Assembly: GCA_026710565.1 (NCBI GenBank)
Contig: JAPOQV010000289.1
Span: 1 to 12,001, forward strand
Source: Spirochaetaceae bacterium
GTDB lineage: Bacteria > Spirochaetota > Spirochaetia > SZUA-6 > Bin103
Reading direction: 5' to 3'
Length of the DNA stretch: 12,001 nucleotides
A model generated the notes under the pieces. The model was not told the origin of the DNA, made no database searches, and worked only from the letters and a program-made list of their open reading frames with translations. Shown here in pieces: positions 1 to 6,283 of the stretch. A program made the position numbers and the translations under genes. Position 1 is the first letter of the stretch. Each line of letters starts with the position of its first letter.

Positions 1-2466
1 CTTGAACGCGCCATCGAGTGCGGGGACGTATTACTACGGTGCGTGTGTGACGCGGCCTCGGGCGAGACGGACACCACGAACAACTGTTCGACGTCACTTG
101 CGGTGACGGTAGCGGGTGAGCAGTTTCCGGATCTGCTGGTAACGGCGCCGTCGGTGAGCAATGGCAGTCCGGCCCGCGGTGCGAGCTTCACGCTGTCGGC
201 GACGGTCACGAACGGCGGCGATGGACCGGCGGGAGCGACGAGGATACGGTACTATCGGTCTGCGGACGCGACGATCACGACCTCCGACACTCCGGCGGGC
301 GAGGCACTGGTGCCGGCGCTCGATCGGTCGAGAAGCGCAAGCAAGTCGGTGGAACTGCCGGCGCCGTCCACACCGGGTACGTACCACTACGGAGCGTGCG
401 TGGTGGCATCGCAGGGCGAGACGGACACGACGAACAACTGCTCGTCATCGATCCCGGTAAATGTACAAGCCACTCCGCAGGTGCTGCGGGCACGCCCGAC
501 CTGGTGGCCGAATCGATGTCGGTGAGCGATGGGATCGAACGCGGCGCAGCGATCACCGTGTCGGCGACGGTGAGCAATGTCGGCGACGGACGGCGCAACC
601 GTCGACGGTACGCTTCGTCCGGTCCGCGGATGCGACTATCACGAGCTCCGACCCACAGGTGGGCACCGACGCGGTCGGCTCGATCGCCCCATCGCGAAGC
701 AGCAGCGAGTCCATGGAAACAACGGTGCCGACGACTCCGGGGACGTACTACTACGGAGCCTGCGTGGACGCGGTAGCGGGCGAATCGGATAGCTCGAACA
801 ACTGTTCGACGTCTGTGCGGGTGACGGTACCGGAGCCGCGCCGCCCCGACCTGACCGTGACGGCGCCGTCAGTGAGCGATAGCAGTCCGGCCTGGCGGTG
901 CGGGCTTCACGCTGTCGGCGACGGTCAGGAACGGCCGGCGATGGAGCAGCCGCGGCGACAGGCTGAAGTACTACGCGGTCTGCGGACGCGACGATCACGA
1001 CTCCGACACGCAGGTGGGCACCGATGCGATCACGGCGCTTGCCGCATCGGGTAGCAGCAGCGAGTCCGTGGAACTGACGGCGCCGACGACTCCTGGCACG
1101 TACTACTACGGGGCGTGTGTGGACGCCGTAACCGACGAGTCGAATACGGCGAATAACTGCTCCTCCGCGGTAACGGTGACGGTGCCAAAAGCGCAGCCGG
1201 TTCATCCCGACTTGGAGGTGACGCTGACGGTAAACAACGCGAGCCCAGCAGCCGGGAGCGACGTTCAACCTGTCGGCGACGGTGAGCAACACGGGTGACG
1301 GGGAGTCGCCCGCGACGACGCTGCGTTACTACCAGTCCACGGACGCGACCATCACTGCCTCCGACACGTCGGTGGGGACCGATGCGGTTGGGACGGTTGC
1401 CGCTTCGGCGACCAGCGCCCAGTCGATTTCGCTGACGGCGCCGTCTTCCGTGGGCGCGTACTACTACGGGGCGTGCGTGGACACGGTCACGGACGAGTCC
1501 GATACGACGAACAACTGCTCGTCGGCGGTACAGGTGGACGTCCAGGCGTGGAAACCGGACCTGCTGGTGTCGCAAGCGACGGTAGACTTGAGTGACCCGG
1601 TGACGGGAGAGACGTTCACGGTGTCGGCGACCGTGTCGAACGGCAGCCGCGGAGCATCGGCGGCTACGACGCTACGCTACTACCGGTCGGCGGATTCGAC
1701 CATCACGACATCCGATACCGAGGTGGGGACGGACGCGGTGGACGCGCTGTCGGCGTATGGGAGCAGCGCGGAGTCGATTTCGCTGACGGCGCCGTCTTCC
1801 GTGGGCGTGTACTACTACGGCGCGTGCGTGGACGCGGTGGCGGGCGAGTCCGACACGACCGACAACTGCTCTGCGTCGGCGAAGGTGGAGGTCGTGGCCC
1901 AGCAGCGGCGAGTGGACATTTCACCCCGCACGCTGACGTTCGCGGCGGTGGGCGACTCCGAGACGGTGACCGTCCGGATCCTGGACGAGAACGGCGACGA
2001 GGACACCGACGCGTCATACACGTGGGTCAGCAGCTATCCCGTCGGGAAGTTGTGTTGCTCCATCGAAAAGGTGGATGACGGTCTGAAACTCGCGATGGAC
2101 AAGGCCGGGAGCGTGAGATTGGACATATACTCGGATGACGCAAAGACGGCCATTCTGCGGGTGACCGCCTACCAGAAAGCGACGTCGCTGGAAGTGTCAC
2201 CGAATTCGGTGAGCCTGGAGGCGGACGACACCGAGACGCTGAGCGCCACGGTCAAGGACGCGAACGGGAACGCGATAGATGGACGCACGATCTATTGGAC
2301 GACGACCGATTCGGCGGTAGCGACGGTCGAGGGCGCGGACGACGGGGGTGAAACGGGTGCCACGGCCACGGTCACGGCGGTCGCAGCCGGGACGGCCACG
2401 GTAACCGCTCGCCACGCGGTCGTAATCAGGGGTACAGCCGCGGTGACGGTGACGAGCGGCAACTAG
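1..2466 (+). pseudogene. CARDB-repeat surface/secreted protein, 3' part, multiply frameshifted
   Basis: This is the C-terminal part of a long extracellular repeat protein; its start lies outside the window. The sequence shows one partial and five full CARDB-type beta-sandwich repeats of about 115 residues (YYRSADATIT, TPGTYYYGACVDAV and TTNNCS signatures, with two Cys per repeat probably forming a disulfide), followed by two bacterial Ig-like domains (about 1909-2160 and 2170-2460). The stop is TAG at 2464-2466. The reading frame switches near 48, 480, 590, 893, 935, 960, 975, 1001 and 1258, always by one base, while the repeat consensus is kept on either side. From 1282 to 2466 the frame is clean (394 codons). 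CARDB proteins are typically adhesive or cell-surface proteins; the ligand cannot be inferred. The shifts could be true decay or uncorrected sequencing error in a repetitive gene. The family call is firm; the status as pseudogene is less sure. Confidence 0.8.
122..1896 (+). repeat. Five tandem CARDB-domain repeats (about 345 bp each)
   Basis: In-gene tandem repeats begin near 122, 490, 841, 1203 and 1555, with part of another before 122. Each unit starts with a PDLxVT/S segment and ends with the Cys-containing GACVDAVxxESDTTNNCS segment and a short VxV strand. Units 5 and 6 share long identical DNA runs, for example around the codons for SLTAPSSVG, which suggests recent unit duplication or gene conversion. 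Confidence 0.85.
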
Positions 2467-2526
2467 CCTATCGCAATATGGGATTGTCGGGGCCAAGGCT
2501 TCGTCAGGCGAGCGTCGTTGTCCCTC

Positions 2527-2955
2527 TCACTCGGCACGGTCAGGTGAGTCCGCGGCGGGCCGCTTCGGAGGAGTGGAATCGGGCTTGGAGTCCGTGAGCT
2601 CGCGCAGCACCTGAGCCAGATCCTCCCGAAGCCCGTCGCGCAGTTCGCGCTGCAGCTTCGCCGCCCACGCGGGTGCTGATTCCTCGCCGGAAGGGGGACG
2701 CTCGCGGACCGTACTGCCCTCGTAGCCCTTGCGAGGGCGGGCCGCACCCGGCTTGCGCGGCGGCCCGATGTAGAACTCCAGACCGAGCGCGGACGAGACG
2801 CGCTCCAGGGTGGTGCTCAGCGCGGCCCGCCCCTGCAGGAGGCTGCGGAGCTGCCCGACGGGGACTCCGGTACGGACGGAGAGCGGCCGGAGCCCCTCCC
2901 GCTCGACATGGAGCCGTACCGCGGAGCGGAGATGATCCAGCCCCAATCGTGTCAC
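2527..2955 (-). CDS. XRE-type HTH transcriptional regulator, copy 1 (regulator A1)
   Basis: Predicted DNA-binding regulator of 142 residues, about 80% identical to the protein at 4887-5315. A compact helical HTH domain fills residues about 5-60; the likely recognition region is RPLSVRTGVPVGQLRSLLQG (about 23-42). It is followed by GLEFYIGP, a Pro/Arg-rich linker, and an amphipathic helix (WAAKLQRELRDGLREDLAQV, about 97-116) that may mediate oligomerisation. I chose GTG at 2953-2955 because it gives the same length in both intact copies and lies at the expected transcription start, implying a leaderless message. A GTG nine bases upstream is an alternative, and the open frame continues to 3213, but that extension crosses the divergent promoter. 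The gene is convergent with the CARDB gene and divergent from the lipoprotein at 3180. The palindrome over its start suggests autorepression. Family membership is a pattern judgement; the target genes are inferred. Confidence 0.8.
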   Translation of the reverse strand: MTRLGLDHLRSAVRLHVEREGLRPLSVRTGVPVGQLRSLLQGRAALSTTLERVSSALGLEFYIGPPRKPGAARPRKGYEGSTVRERPPSGEESAPAWAAKLQRELRDGLREDLAQVLRELTDSKPDSTPPKRPAADSPDRAE

Positions 2956-2967
2956 ATGTAACACGAT
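2946..2967. promoter_or_regulatory. 22-bp operator-like palindrome over regulator A1 start
   Basis: The half-site ATCGTGTNACA is followed directly by its reverse complement; ten of eleven base pairs match. It covers the GTG start and the last bases of the leftward -10 element. The identical palindrome recurs at 5306-5327 and is destroyed at the third locus. A site of this form over the promoter of an HTH gene is the usual arrangement for negative autoregulation (inference). Confidence 0.65.
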
Positions 2968-3001
2968 AGCGAAGAACTCGGGCAGAAACCAGCCCGCGTC
3001 G

Positions 3002-3030
3002 TTGACAGTATCCGGGATTCGTGCTACGAA
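3002..3030 (+). promoter_or_regulatory. Rightward promoter, locus 1
   Basis: A consensus -35 TTGACA (3002-3007), a 17-base spacer and a -10 TACGAA (3025-3030) preceded by TG plus one base (extended -10). The same architecture is found at 5360-5388 and 6072-6100. Here it would drive the broken regulator B1 start and then the lipoprotein at 3180. Confidence 0.7.
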
Positions 3031-3048
3031 AACCACACACGTCATGCC

Positions 3049-3108
3049 ATGTATGATACGAATGAGTGACTCATTGGGGTTCCGCACGATCTCCGCCGCG
3101 TACGCGGG
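3049..3108 (+). pseudogene. 5' remnant of regulator B (locus 1)
   Basis: ATG at 3049 starts MYDTNE followed by TGA at 3067-3069. At the intact locus the same place reads MDDTTEW, so the stop falls exactly on a Trp codon (TGG to TGA). Similarity continues in DNA (cacgatctccgccgcgtacg compared with the corresponding stretch near 5440) and then ends. The lipoprotein gene follows, and a 3' piece of regulator B reappears after it at 4466. Confidence 0.55.
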
Positions 3109-3136
3109 TCCAAAGAGCTCCACGACGAAGTGACTC

Positions 3137-3156
3137 GTCCGGAATTCGAGCCGGAC
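3137..3156 (+). repeat. Small inverted repeat in the leader of lipoprotein 1
   Basis: GTCCGG (3137-3142) and CCGGAC (3151-3156) are perfect 6-bp arms around an 8-base loop, ending 10 bases before the Shine-Dalgarno sequence of the lipoprotein gene. The second lipoprotein has a larger hairpin in the equivalent place, with unrelated sequence. Confidence 0.4.
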
Positions 3157-3179
3157 AGCATCGACAAGGAGGAAAGACG

Positions 3180-4319
3180 ATGCGAAACACCAACAGATTG
3201 ATAGTGACGGCAACCGCCTTGGTTGCGATCGGAGCAGTGCTGGCCGGGTGCACCTCGCCGGTCACGCCGGACGTCAGGTTCTCGGCAGAGAAGCTGACGA
3301 TTTCGCTGCCGGCGATGGTCGTCGGCCAAGCGTTCCCGCCCACGACGTTGCCCGAGGCGATGGGAGGCAAGGAGGGTCTCGTCTACTCGCTCTCCCCGGA
3401 CGTGCCTGGGCTCACATTCGACCGGGCGACCAGAGTGCTCAGCGGGACGCCTCTCACGCCGGGAACGTACGACATGAACTACACGGCGAAGGATTCCGCG
3501 ACTGGCGGCACCATGGAGTCGGTGACGTTTGCAATCGTCGTGAACCCCAGGCCGCTGACGAACCGGGAGCGCATCCTTGGCACGTGGCAGAAGACACACG
3601 AGTGGTGGGACGACGCCCCGGTAGGAACCTTCGTTGACTACCTGACCTTCACGGAGACTCGGTTCATTCTCGTTCGCTCGCACTTTCTCATGGACGGATC
3701 GTTTGATCATTCATGGCATCACCGCGGGACTTGGGACATCAACGATGAAGAAGTCATCCGCATCTGGTACCATGATCATGACGAGCGCGACGATACTGAC
3801 GATATCCTCACAGAGTTGCGGAAGCCCTATTTGCTGATCGGCGATGATGATTTGCTTATCAATCACTGGACCGACGAAAGCGGCGAAGATTCGAATTCGG
3901 ATTGGATGACCCGTGTCACTGACCCCTCGCTGTCGCTTCCACCGCAGAGCGTTTGGGTGAGGGAGTGGTACCGTGACGATGGCTGGTATGATATCGATAC
4001 CATGACGCTGGCTGCTGACGGCACGTTCACGTGGTCGGAGCAGGATCCGAGTGGCACGTGGACCTTGACTGCCCAGTGGGAATTGGACCTGGACAACTAC
4101 TTCATCAACCTTACGAACGCCACCGAGACATGGACGGAGACCGGGGAAGATCCGGTGCCGGATGGCAGGACTCGCGAGGCAAGATTCCTGCGCTTCGCCT
4201 ATGCGCCAATGATGAGCGAGTCGGGGGAACTCATGATCAGCGTATCGTACTGGGACGATGAGCTCGAGGATCCCCACGGGAAGTACGGTAGCTACTCGCG
4301 CGTCATGACGCGCCAGTAA
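3180..4319 (+). CDS. Putative Ig-domain lipoprotein, copy 1
   Basis: A 379-residue lipoprotein of unknown function. ATG at 3180 is preceded by AAGGAGG (3166-3172) at 7 bases, which settles the start. A signal peptide (residues 1-23) ends in the lipobox LAGC, with the lipidated Cys at 24. Residues about 34-123 look like a putative Ig (He_PIG-type) domain, with YSLSPDVPGLTFD and LSGTP. Two related beta-rich segments follow (about 132-230 and 255-330), each with a GTW/VW start, WxDD, a DGTF-like turn and a closing WD/WELD strand, reminiscent of lipocalin-like folds. An acidic His/Asp stretch (WYHDHDERDDTDD) could bind metal, but this is only suggestive. The protein ends MTRQ, TAA. It is probably anchored in a membrane facing the periplasm or outside. 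Transcription probably starts at the promoter at 3002, inherited from regulator B. It is a close paralogue of 6284-7408. Confidence 0.9.
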   Translation: MRNTNRLIVTATALVAIGAVLAGCTSPVTPDVRFSAEKLTISLPAMVVGQAFPPTTLPEAMGGKEGLVYSLSPDVPGLTFDRATRVLSGTPLTPGTYDMNYTAKDSATGGTMESVTFAIVVNPRPLTNRERILGTWQKTHEWWDDAPVGTFVDYLTFTETRFILVRSHFLMDGSFDHSWHHRGTWDINDEEVIRIWYHDHDERDDTDDILTELRKPYLLIGDDDLLINHWTDESGEDSNSDWMTRVTDPSLSLPPQSVWVREWYRDDGWYDIDTMTLAADGTFTWSEQDPSGTWTLTAQWELDLDNYFINLTNATETWTETGEDPVPDGRTREARFLRFAYAPMMSESGELMISVSYWDDELEDPHGKYGSYSRVMTRQ

Positions 4320-4341
4320 TAGCCGCTCACCAGCGGTGCCT

Positions 4342-4375
4342 GCGAACGGCGAACGTGCTCGAGTTCGTCGTTCGC
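4342..4375 (+). terminator. Hairpin downstream of lipoprotein 1
   Basis: GCGAACGGCGAA (4342-4353) pairs with TTCGTCGTTCGC (4364-4375) with one mismatch and a 10-base loop. There is no U tract. A smaller stem CCGCT/AGCGG sits directly after the stop (4323-4336). The 19-base block CCTGCGAACGGCGAACGTG (4339-4357) recurs after lipoprotein 2 at 7542-7560, so this is a conserved 3' structure, possibly a terminator or a mobile-repeat scar. Confidence 0.4.
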
Positions 4376-4465
4376 GGCGCGCTGCGCTTGCGGATCGACG
4401 CGGCGAAGCGTGTTTGACAGGGTCGTGACGGAGACGAAGTTGCTGCGCACGCACTCGTCGAGCGT

Positions 4466-4540
4466 AGCGCCGTCCGCGGCCAAGTCACCAGCAGCGAGAT
4501 CGCGAAGGATCTGTCAGTCGAGAAGGTGGTCGAAACGCCA
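4466..4540 (+). pseudogene. 3' remnant of regulator B (locus 1)
   Basis: Frame from 4466 reads AVRGQVTSSEIAKDLSVEKVVE, closely matching AVRDQVATSQITKDLAVEEVVE near the end of the intact regulator B at 5403-5783. It lies about 150 bases past the lipoprotein stop and has no start of its own. With the 5' remnant at 3049 it brackets the lipoprotein gene. Coding-like sequence seems to continue in shifting frames to about 4800, but I cannot assign it. Confidence 0.55.
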
Positions 4541-4545
4541 CGGCC

Positions 4546-4886
4546 GAGGCGGAGACGTCAGCGGCACCCGCGCTCGCTACCGTGCCGACTCCGCCAGCGG
4601 AGCGAAACGTGGAGAAAGTCAGCGTTCGCAGCGGAATCGACGGATGGGTCAAGACTGGTGTTCCAGGAGTACGTAGAGCAGGACGGGCGTCGTGCGCGTC
4701 TCCCGCTCGACCGAGAAGCGAAGATCGGCCTCGCTGTCGCGCCCGACGGGGCTGACGAAGCCGGCGGCGCTGGCGCTTCGGTCCGGCGCAGCGGACGACT
4801 TCGCTGGTCGCAGCCCCTCAGGCGAGGGGGACCCGGTGGAGACGATGTCTGCGCCAACGTCCGTGAGGCTGAAGGGAGGCGGGTTC
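4546..4886. other. Region without a supportable gene
   Basis: Open frames here are GC-rich and none is continuous with a recognisable domain. The stretch 4625-4800 (+) reads like real protein (SRLVFQEYVEQDGRRARLPL), and another frame around 4770-4907 also looks coding-like. This suggests a degraded, frameshifted tail of the regulator B remnant or another dead gene. No RNA gene or promoter was seen. Confidence 0.35.
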
Positions 4887-5315
4887 TCACTCGCCACTGC
4901 CCGGTGATTCGGTTGCCGGCCGGTTCGGCGGAATGGAATCGGGCGTGGTGCCCGTGAGATCGCGCAGCACCTGAGCCAGGTCCTCTCGAAGGCCGGCGCG
5001 CAGTTCGCTCTGCAGCTTCGCCGCCCACGCGGGTGGGGCTTCCTCGCCGGGGGCGGGACGCTCGCGGACCGTGTGGCCCTCGTAGCCTCTGCGGGCGCGG
5101 GCCGCACCCGGCGTGCGTGCCGGTCCGACGTAGAACTCCAGACCCAGGGCGGCCGAGACACGCTCCAGAGTCGTGCTGAGCGCGGCGCGTCCCTGCAGAA
5201 TGCTCCGAAGCTGCCCGACGGGAACGCCGGTGCGCACAGAGAGTGGCCGCAGCCCCTCACGTTCGACATGTTGCCGTACCGCGGAGCGGAGGAGATCCAG
5301 CCCCGATCGTGTCAC
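4887..5315 (-). CDS. XRE-type HTH transcriptional regulator, copy 2 (regulator A2)
   Basis: A 142-residue paralogue of regulator A1 with the same domain order: N-terminal HTH (RPLSVRTGVPVGQLRSILQG), GLEFYVGPAR, an Arg/Pro-rich linker with RRGYEGHTVRERP, a C-terminal amphipathic helix (WAAKLQSELRAGLREDLAQV) and an acidic-polar tail ending in TGA. The GTG start at 5313-5315 lies 7-8 bases after the -10 element TATCGT, implying a leaderless transcript; GTG at 5322-5324 is an alternative. Differences from copy 1 cluster in the linker and tail, while the HTH is nearly unchanged. The two regulators probably recognise the same DNA site, which is identical at both loci. The gene is divergent from regulator B2 at 5403, and its start is covered by the palindrome at 5306. 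Likely role: repressor of its own gene and perhaps of the divergent one (inference). Confidence 0.8.
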   Translation of the reverse strand: MTRSGLDLLRSAVRQHVEREGLRPLSVRTGVPVGQLRSILQGRAALSTTLERVSAALGLEFYVGPARTPGAARARRGYEGHTVRERPAPGEEAPPAWAAKLQSELRAGLREDLAQVLRDLTGTTPDSIPPNRPATESPGSGE

Positions 5316-5327
5316 ATGTAACACGAT
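5306..5327. promoter_or_regulatory. 22-bp operator-like palindrome over regulator A2 start
   Basis: Identical in sequence and placement to the palindrome at 2946-2967: inverted ATCGTGTNACA half-sites with one mismatched pair. It overlaps the leftward -10 element and the GTG start. It lies about 30 bases from the divergent -35 element at 5360. Confidence 0.65.
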
Positions 5328-5351
5328 AGCGAACACCTCGGCATAAGCCAA
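5323..5351 (-). promoter_or_regulatory. Leftward promoter of regulator A2
   Basis: On the minus strand, TTGGCT (5346-5351), a 17-base spacer and TATCGT (5323-5328). The predicted start point falls at the GTG codon at 5315. The -10 element TATCGT is also present at locus 1 (2963-2968), where the -35 match is weaker. Confidence 0.5.
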
Positions 5352-5359
5352 GCGCGCGG

Positions 5360-5388
5360 TTGACAGCACCTGAGGCCCGTGCTACGAA
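5360..5388 (+). promoter_or_regulatory. Rightward promoter of regulator B2, locus 2
   Basis: TTGACA (5360-5365), a 17-base spacer, then TACGAA (5383-5388) with the upstream TG of an extended -10. The predicted start point near 5395 leaves a leader of only about 8 bases before ATG 5403, with no Shine-Dalgarno sequence, so translation may be effectively leaderless. Confidence 0.7.
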
Positions 5389-5402
5389 TCACACAATGTG
5401 CC

Positions 5403-5783
5403 ATGGATGACACGACTGAATGGCTTTCGCGCCTGTGCGCGATCTTCGCCGCGCGTACGCGGCGCCGGTTGTCGACGGTGTCCCGTCTTGCAACCGGCAG
5501 CGGCGAGACGATCGCCCGCCTGAAGAGAGGCCGTACCATAACGATACGGCGAGCGGCGCGGGCGTTCCAATACCTCTCCGACCATTGGCCCGACGACCAG
5601 GAGTGGCCTACCGAGATCCCAAGGCCCAAGGCTGGGATCGGCAAGTCCCGCCCGCGGTCGCGCCGGGGCGCCGTCCGTGACCAGGTCGCGACGAGCCAGA
5701 TCACGAAGGACCTAGCCGTTGAGGAGGTCGTCGAGCGGTTCACCGGGCAAGTGACCCGGGAACTTCATCAATCTCAACGGTGA
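5403..5783 (+). CDS. Small HTH DNA-binding protein (regulator B2)
   Basis: A basic protein of 126 residues from ATG 5403; a GTG at 5379 is possible but lies inside the promoter. Residues about 20-60 (LSTVSRLATGSGETIARLKR, then TIRRAARAFQYLSDHWPDD) have the pattern of a short HTH followed by a helix and the conserved-looking tail WPTEIPRP. I recall similar arrangements in small proteobacterial phage-like regulators, but this is from memory and not a search. The C-terminal half is Arg-rich and then helical (DQVATSQITKDLAVEEVVER). It is divergent from regulator A2, with the shared intergenic region containing the palindrome and both promoters. This is the only unbroken copy in the window; the two other loci keep only pieces. 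Whether it regulates genes, or acts with regulator A as a pair, is inference. Confidence 0.65.
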   Translation: MDDTTEWLSRLCAIFAARTRRRLSTVSRLATGSGETIARLKRGRTITIRRAARAFQYLSDHWPDDQEWPTEIPRPKAGIGKSRPRSRRGAVRDQVATSQITKDLAVEEVVERFTGQVTRELHQSQR

Positions 5784-5880
5784 GCCGACAGCATTCTCAC
5801 CTGATGCTGGCGTTGCGCCTCCGGCGTTCCCGTAGCGAACGTCGCCAAATGGTGCCGCGAGGCTGATCGCGGAAGCGCCG

Positions 5881-6051
5881 TCAAGCAGTCGGCTCGTTCT
5901 TCGGCCGTTCCTGCGAAGGAGCGGCCGGCCCCTGCAAGAGGCTGCGGAGCTGCCGGACAGGTATTCCGGCACGGACGGAGAGCGGCCGCACGCCCTCCCG
6001 CTCGACATGGCGCGTCACTGCGGAGCGGAGATGGTCCAGCCCCGATCGTGT
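5881..6051 (-). pseudogene. Truncated regulator A3
   Basis: The minus strand reads TRSGLDHLRSAVTRHVEREG and then VRPLSVRAGIPVRQLRSLLQ, clearly the HTH domain of regulator A, but breaks off after LLQG into 13 unrelated residues and TGA (5881-5883). There is no start codon: the equivalent of the GTG start is changed, and TGA CAG precedes the first homologous codon. The operator palindrome is also destroyed here. It is a third, dead copy of the module. Confidence 0.75.
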
Positions 6052-6071
6052 CTGTCATGGCACATGCCTTG

Positions 6072-6100
6072 TTGACAATCGACGTCGTCCATGCTACGAA
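6072..6100 (+). promoter_or_regulatory. Rightward promoter, locus 3
   Basis: TTGACA (6072-6077), a 17-base spacer, then TACGAA (6095-6100) with TG plus one base before it. The core elements match loci 1 and 2 exactly although the spacers differ, so selection or shared origin preserved the promoter after the neighbouring regulator genes decayed. It now faces the lipoprotein at 6284. Confidence 0.65.
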
Positions 6101-6129
6101 ACCTCTATACCACCGACTCTTGAAGACTT

Positions 6130-6215
6130 GAATAAATGACTCGCTGGCTCTGCGGGACTGTCAGGTCAGTCAAAGGGCTCGCGCCTTCGCGACCGACAGC
6201 ACGAGACGATCTGGG
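6130..6215 (+). pseudogene. Regulator B remnant (locus 3)
   Basis: DNA around 6130-6150 resembles the start of regulator B1, and 6181-6212 (cgccttcgcgaccgacagca followed by cgagacgatc) resembles the codons for RLATGSGETI in the intact gene near 5490-5517. No open frame joins them. The remnant ends at the hairpin at 6220. Confidence 0.4.
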
Positions 6216-6219
6216 GTCG

Positions 6220-6253
6220 AATCACGAAGTGCCCCGTTCGGGACTTCGTGATT
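6220..6253 (+). repeat. Perfect 11-bp hairpin in the leader of lipoprotein 2
   Basis: AATCACGAAGT (6220-6230) and ACTTCGTGATT (6243-6253) are perfect inverted arms, with a CCC/GGG pairing inside the 12-base loop. The hairpin lies 17 bases before the Shine-Dalgarno sequence. It could attenuate transcription, protect the 5' end or be a scar of the rearrangement that placed the lipoprotein gene here. There is no U tract. Confidence 0.55.
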
Positions 6254-6283
6254 GATAGACGGCATCGACAAGGAGGACAGACG

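Noticed and set aside
2956..3213. N-terminal extension of regulator A1 up to 3213
   Set aside because: It would cross the divergent promoter and the regulator B remnant, and is not shared with regulator A2 beyond the promoter region.
3711..4454. Long minus-strand frame antisense to lipoprotein 1 (and a similar one at 6170-6970)
   Set aside because: It mirrors the lipoprotein coding sequence, with Arg-rich shadow composition; the repeat of the shadow simply follows from paralogy of the plus-strand genes.
4526..4957. 143-codon plus-strand frame as a gene
   Set aside because: Its start lies inside the regulator B remnant in a shifted frame, it has no domain, and its end overlaps the regulator A2 coding region.
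5774..6058. ATG-started minus ORF at 6056-6058 as an intact third regulator A
   Set aside because: The ATG is out of frame with the HTH homology; the homologous frame has a stop directly upstream and ends early.
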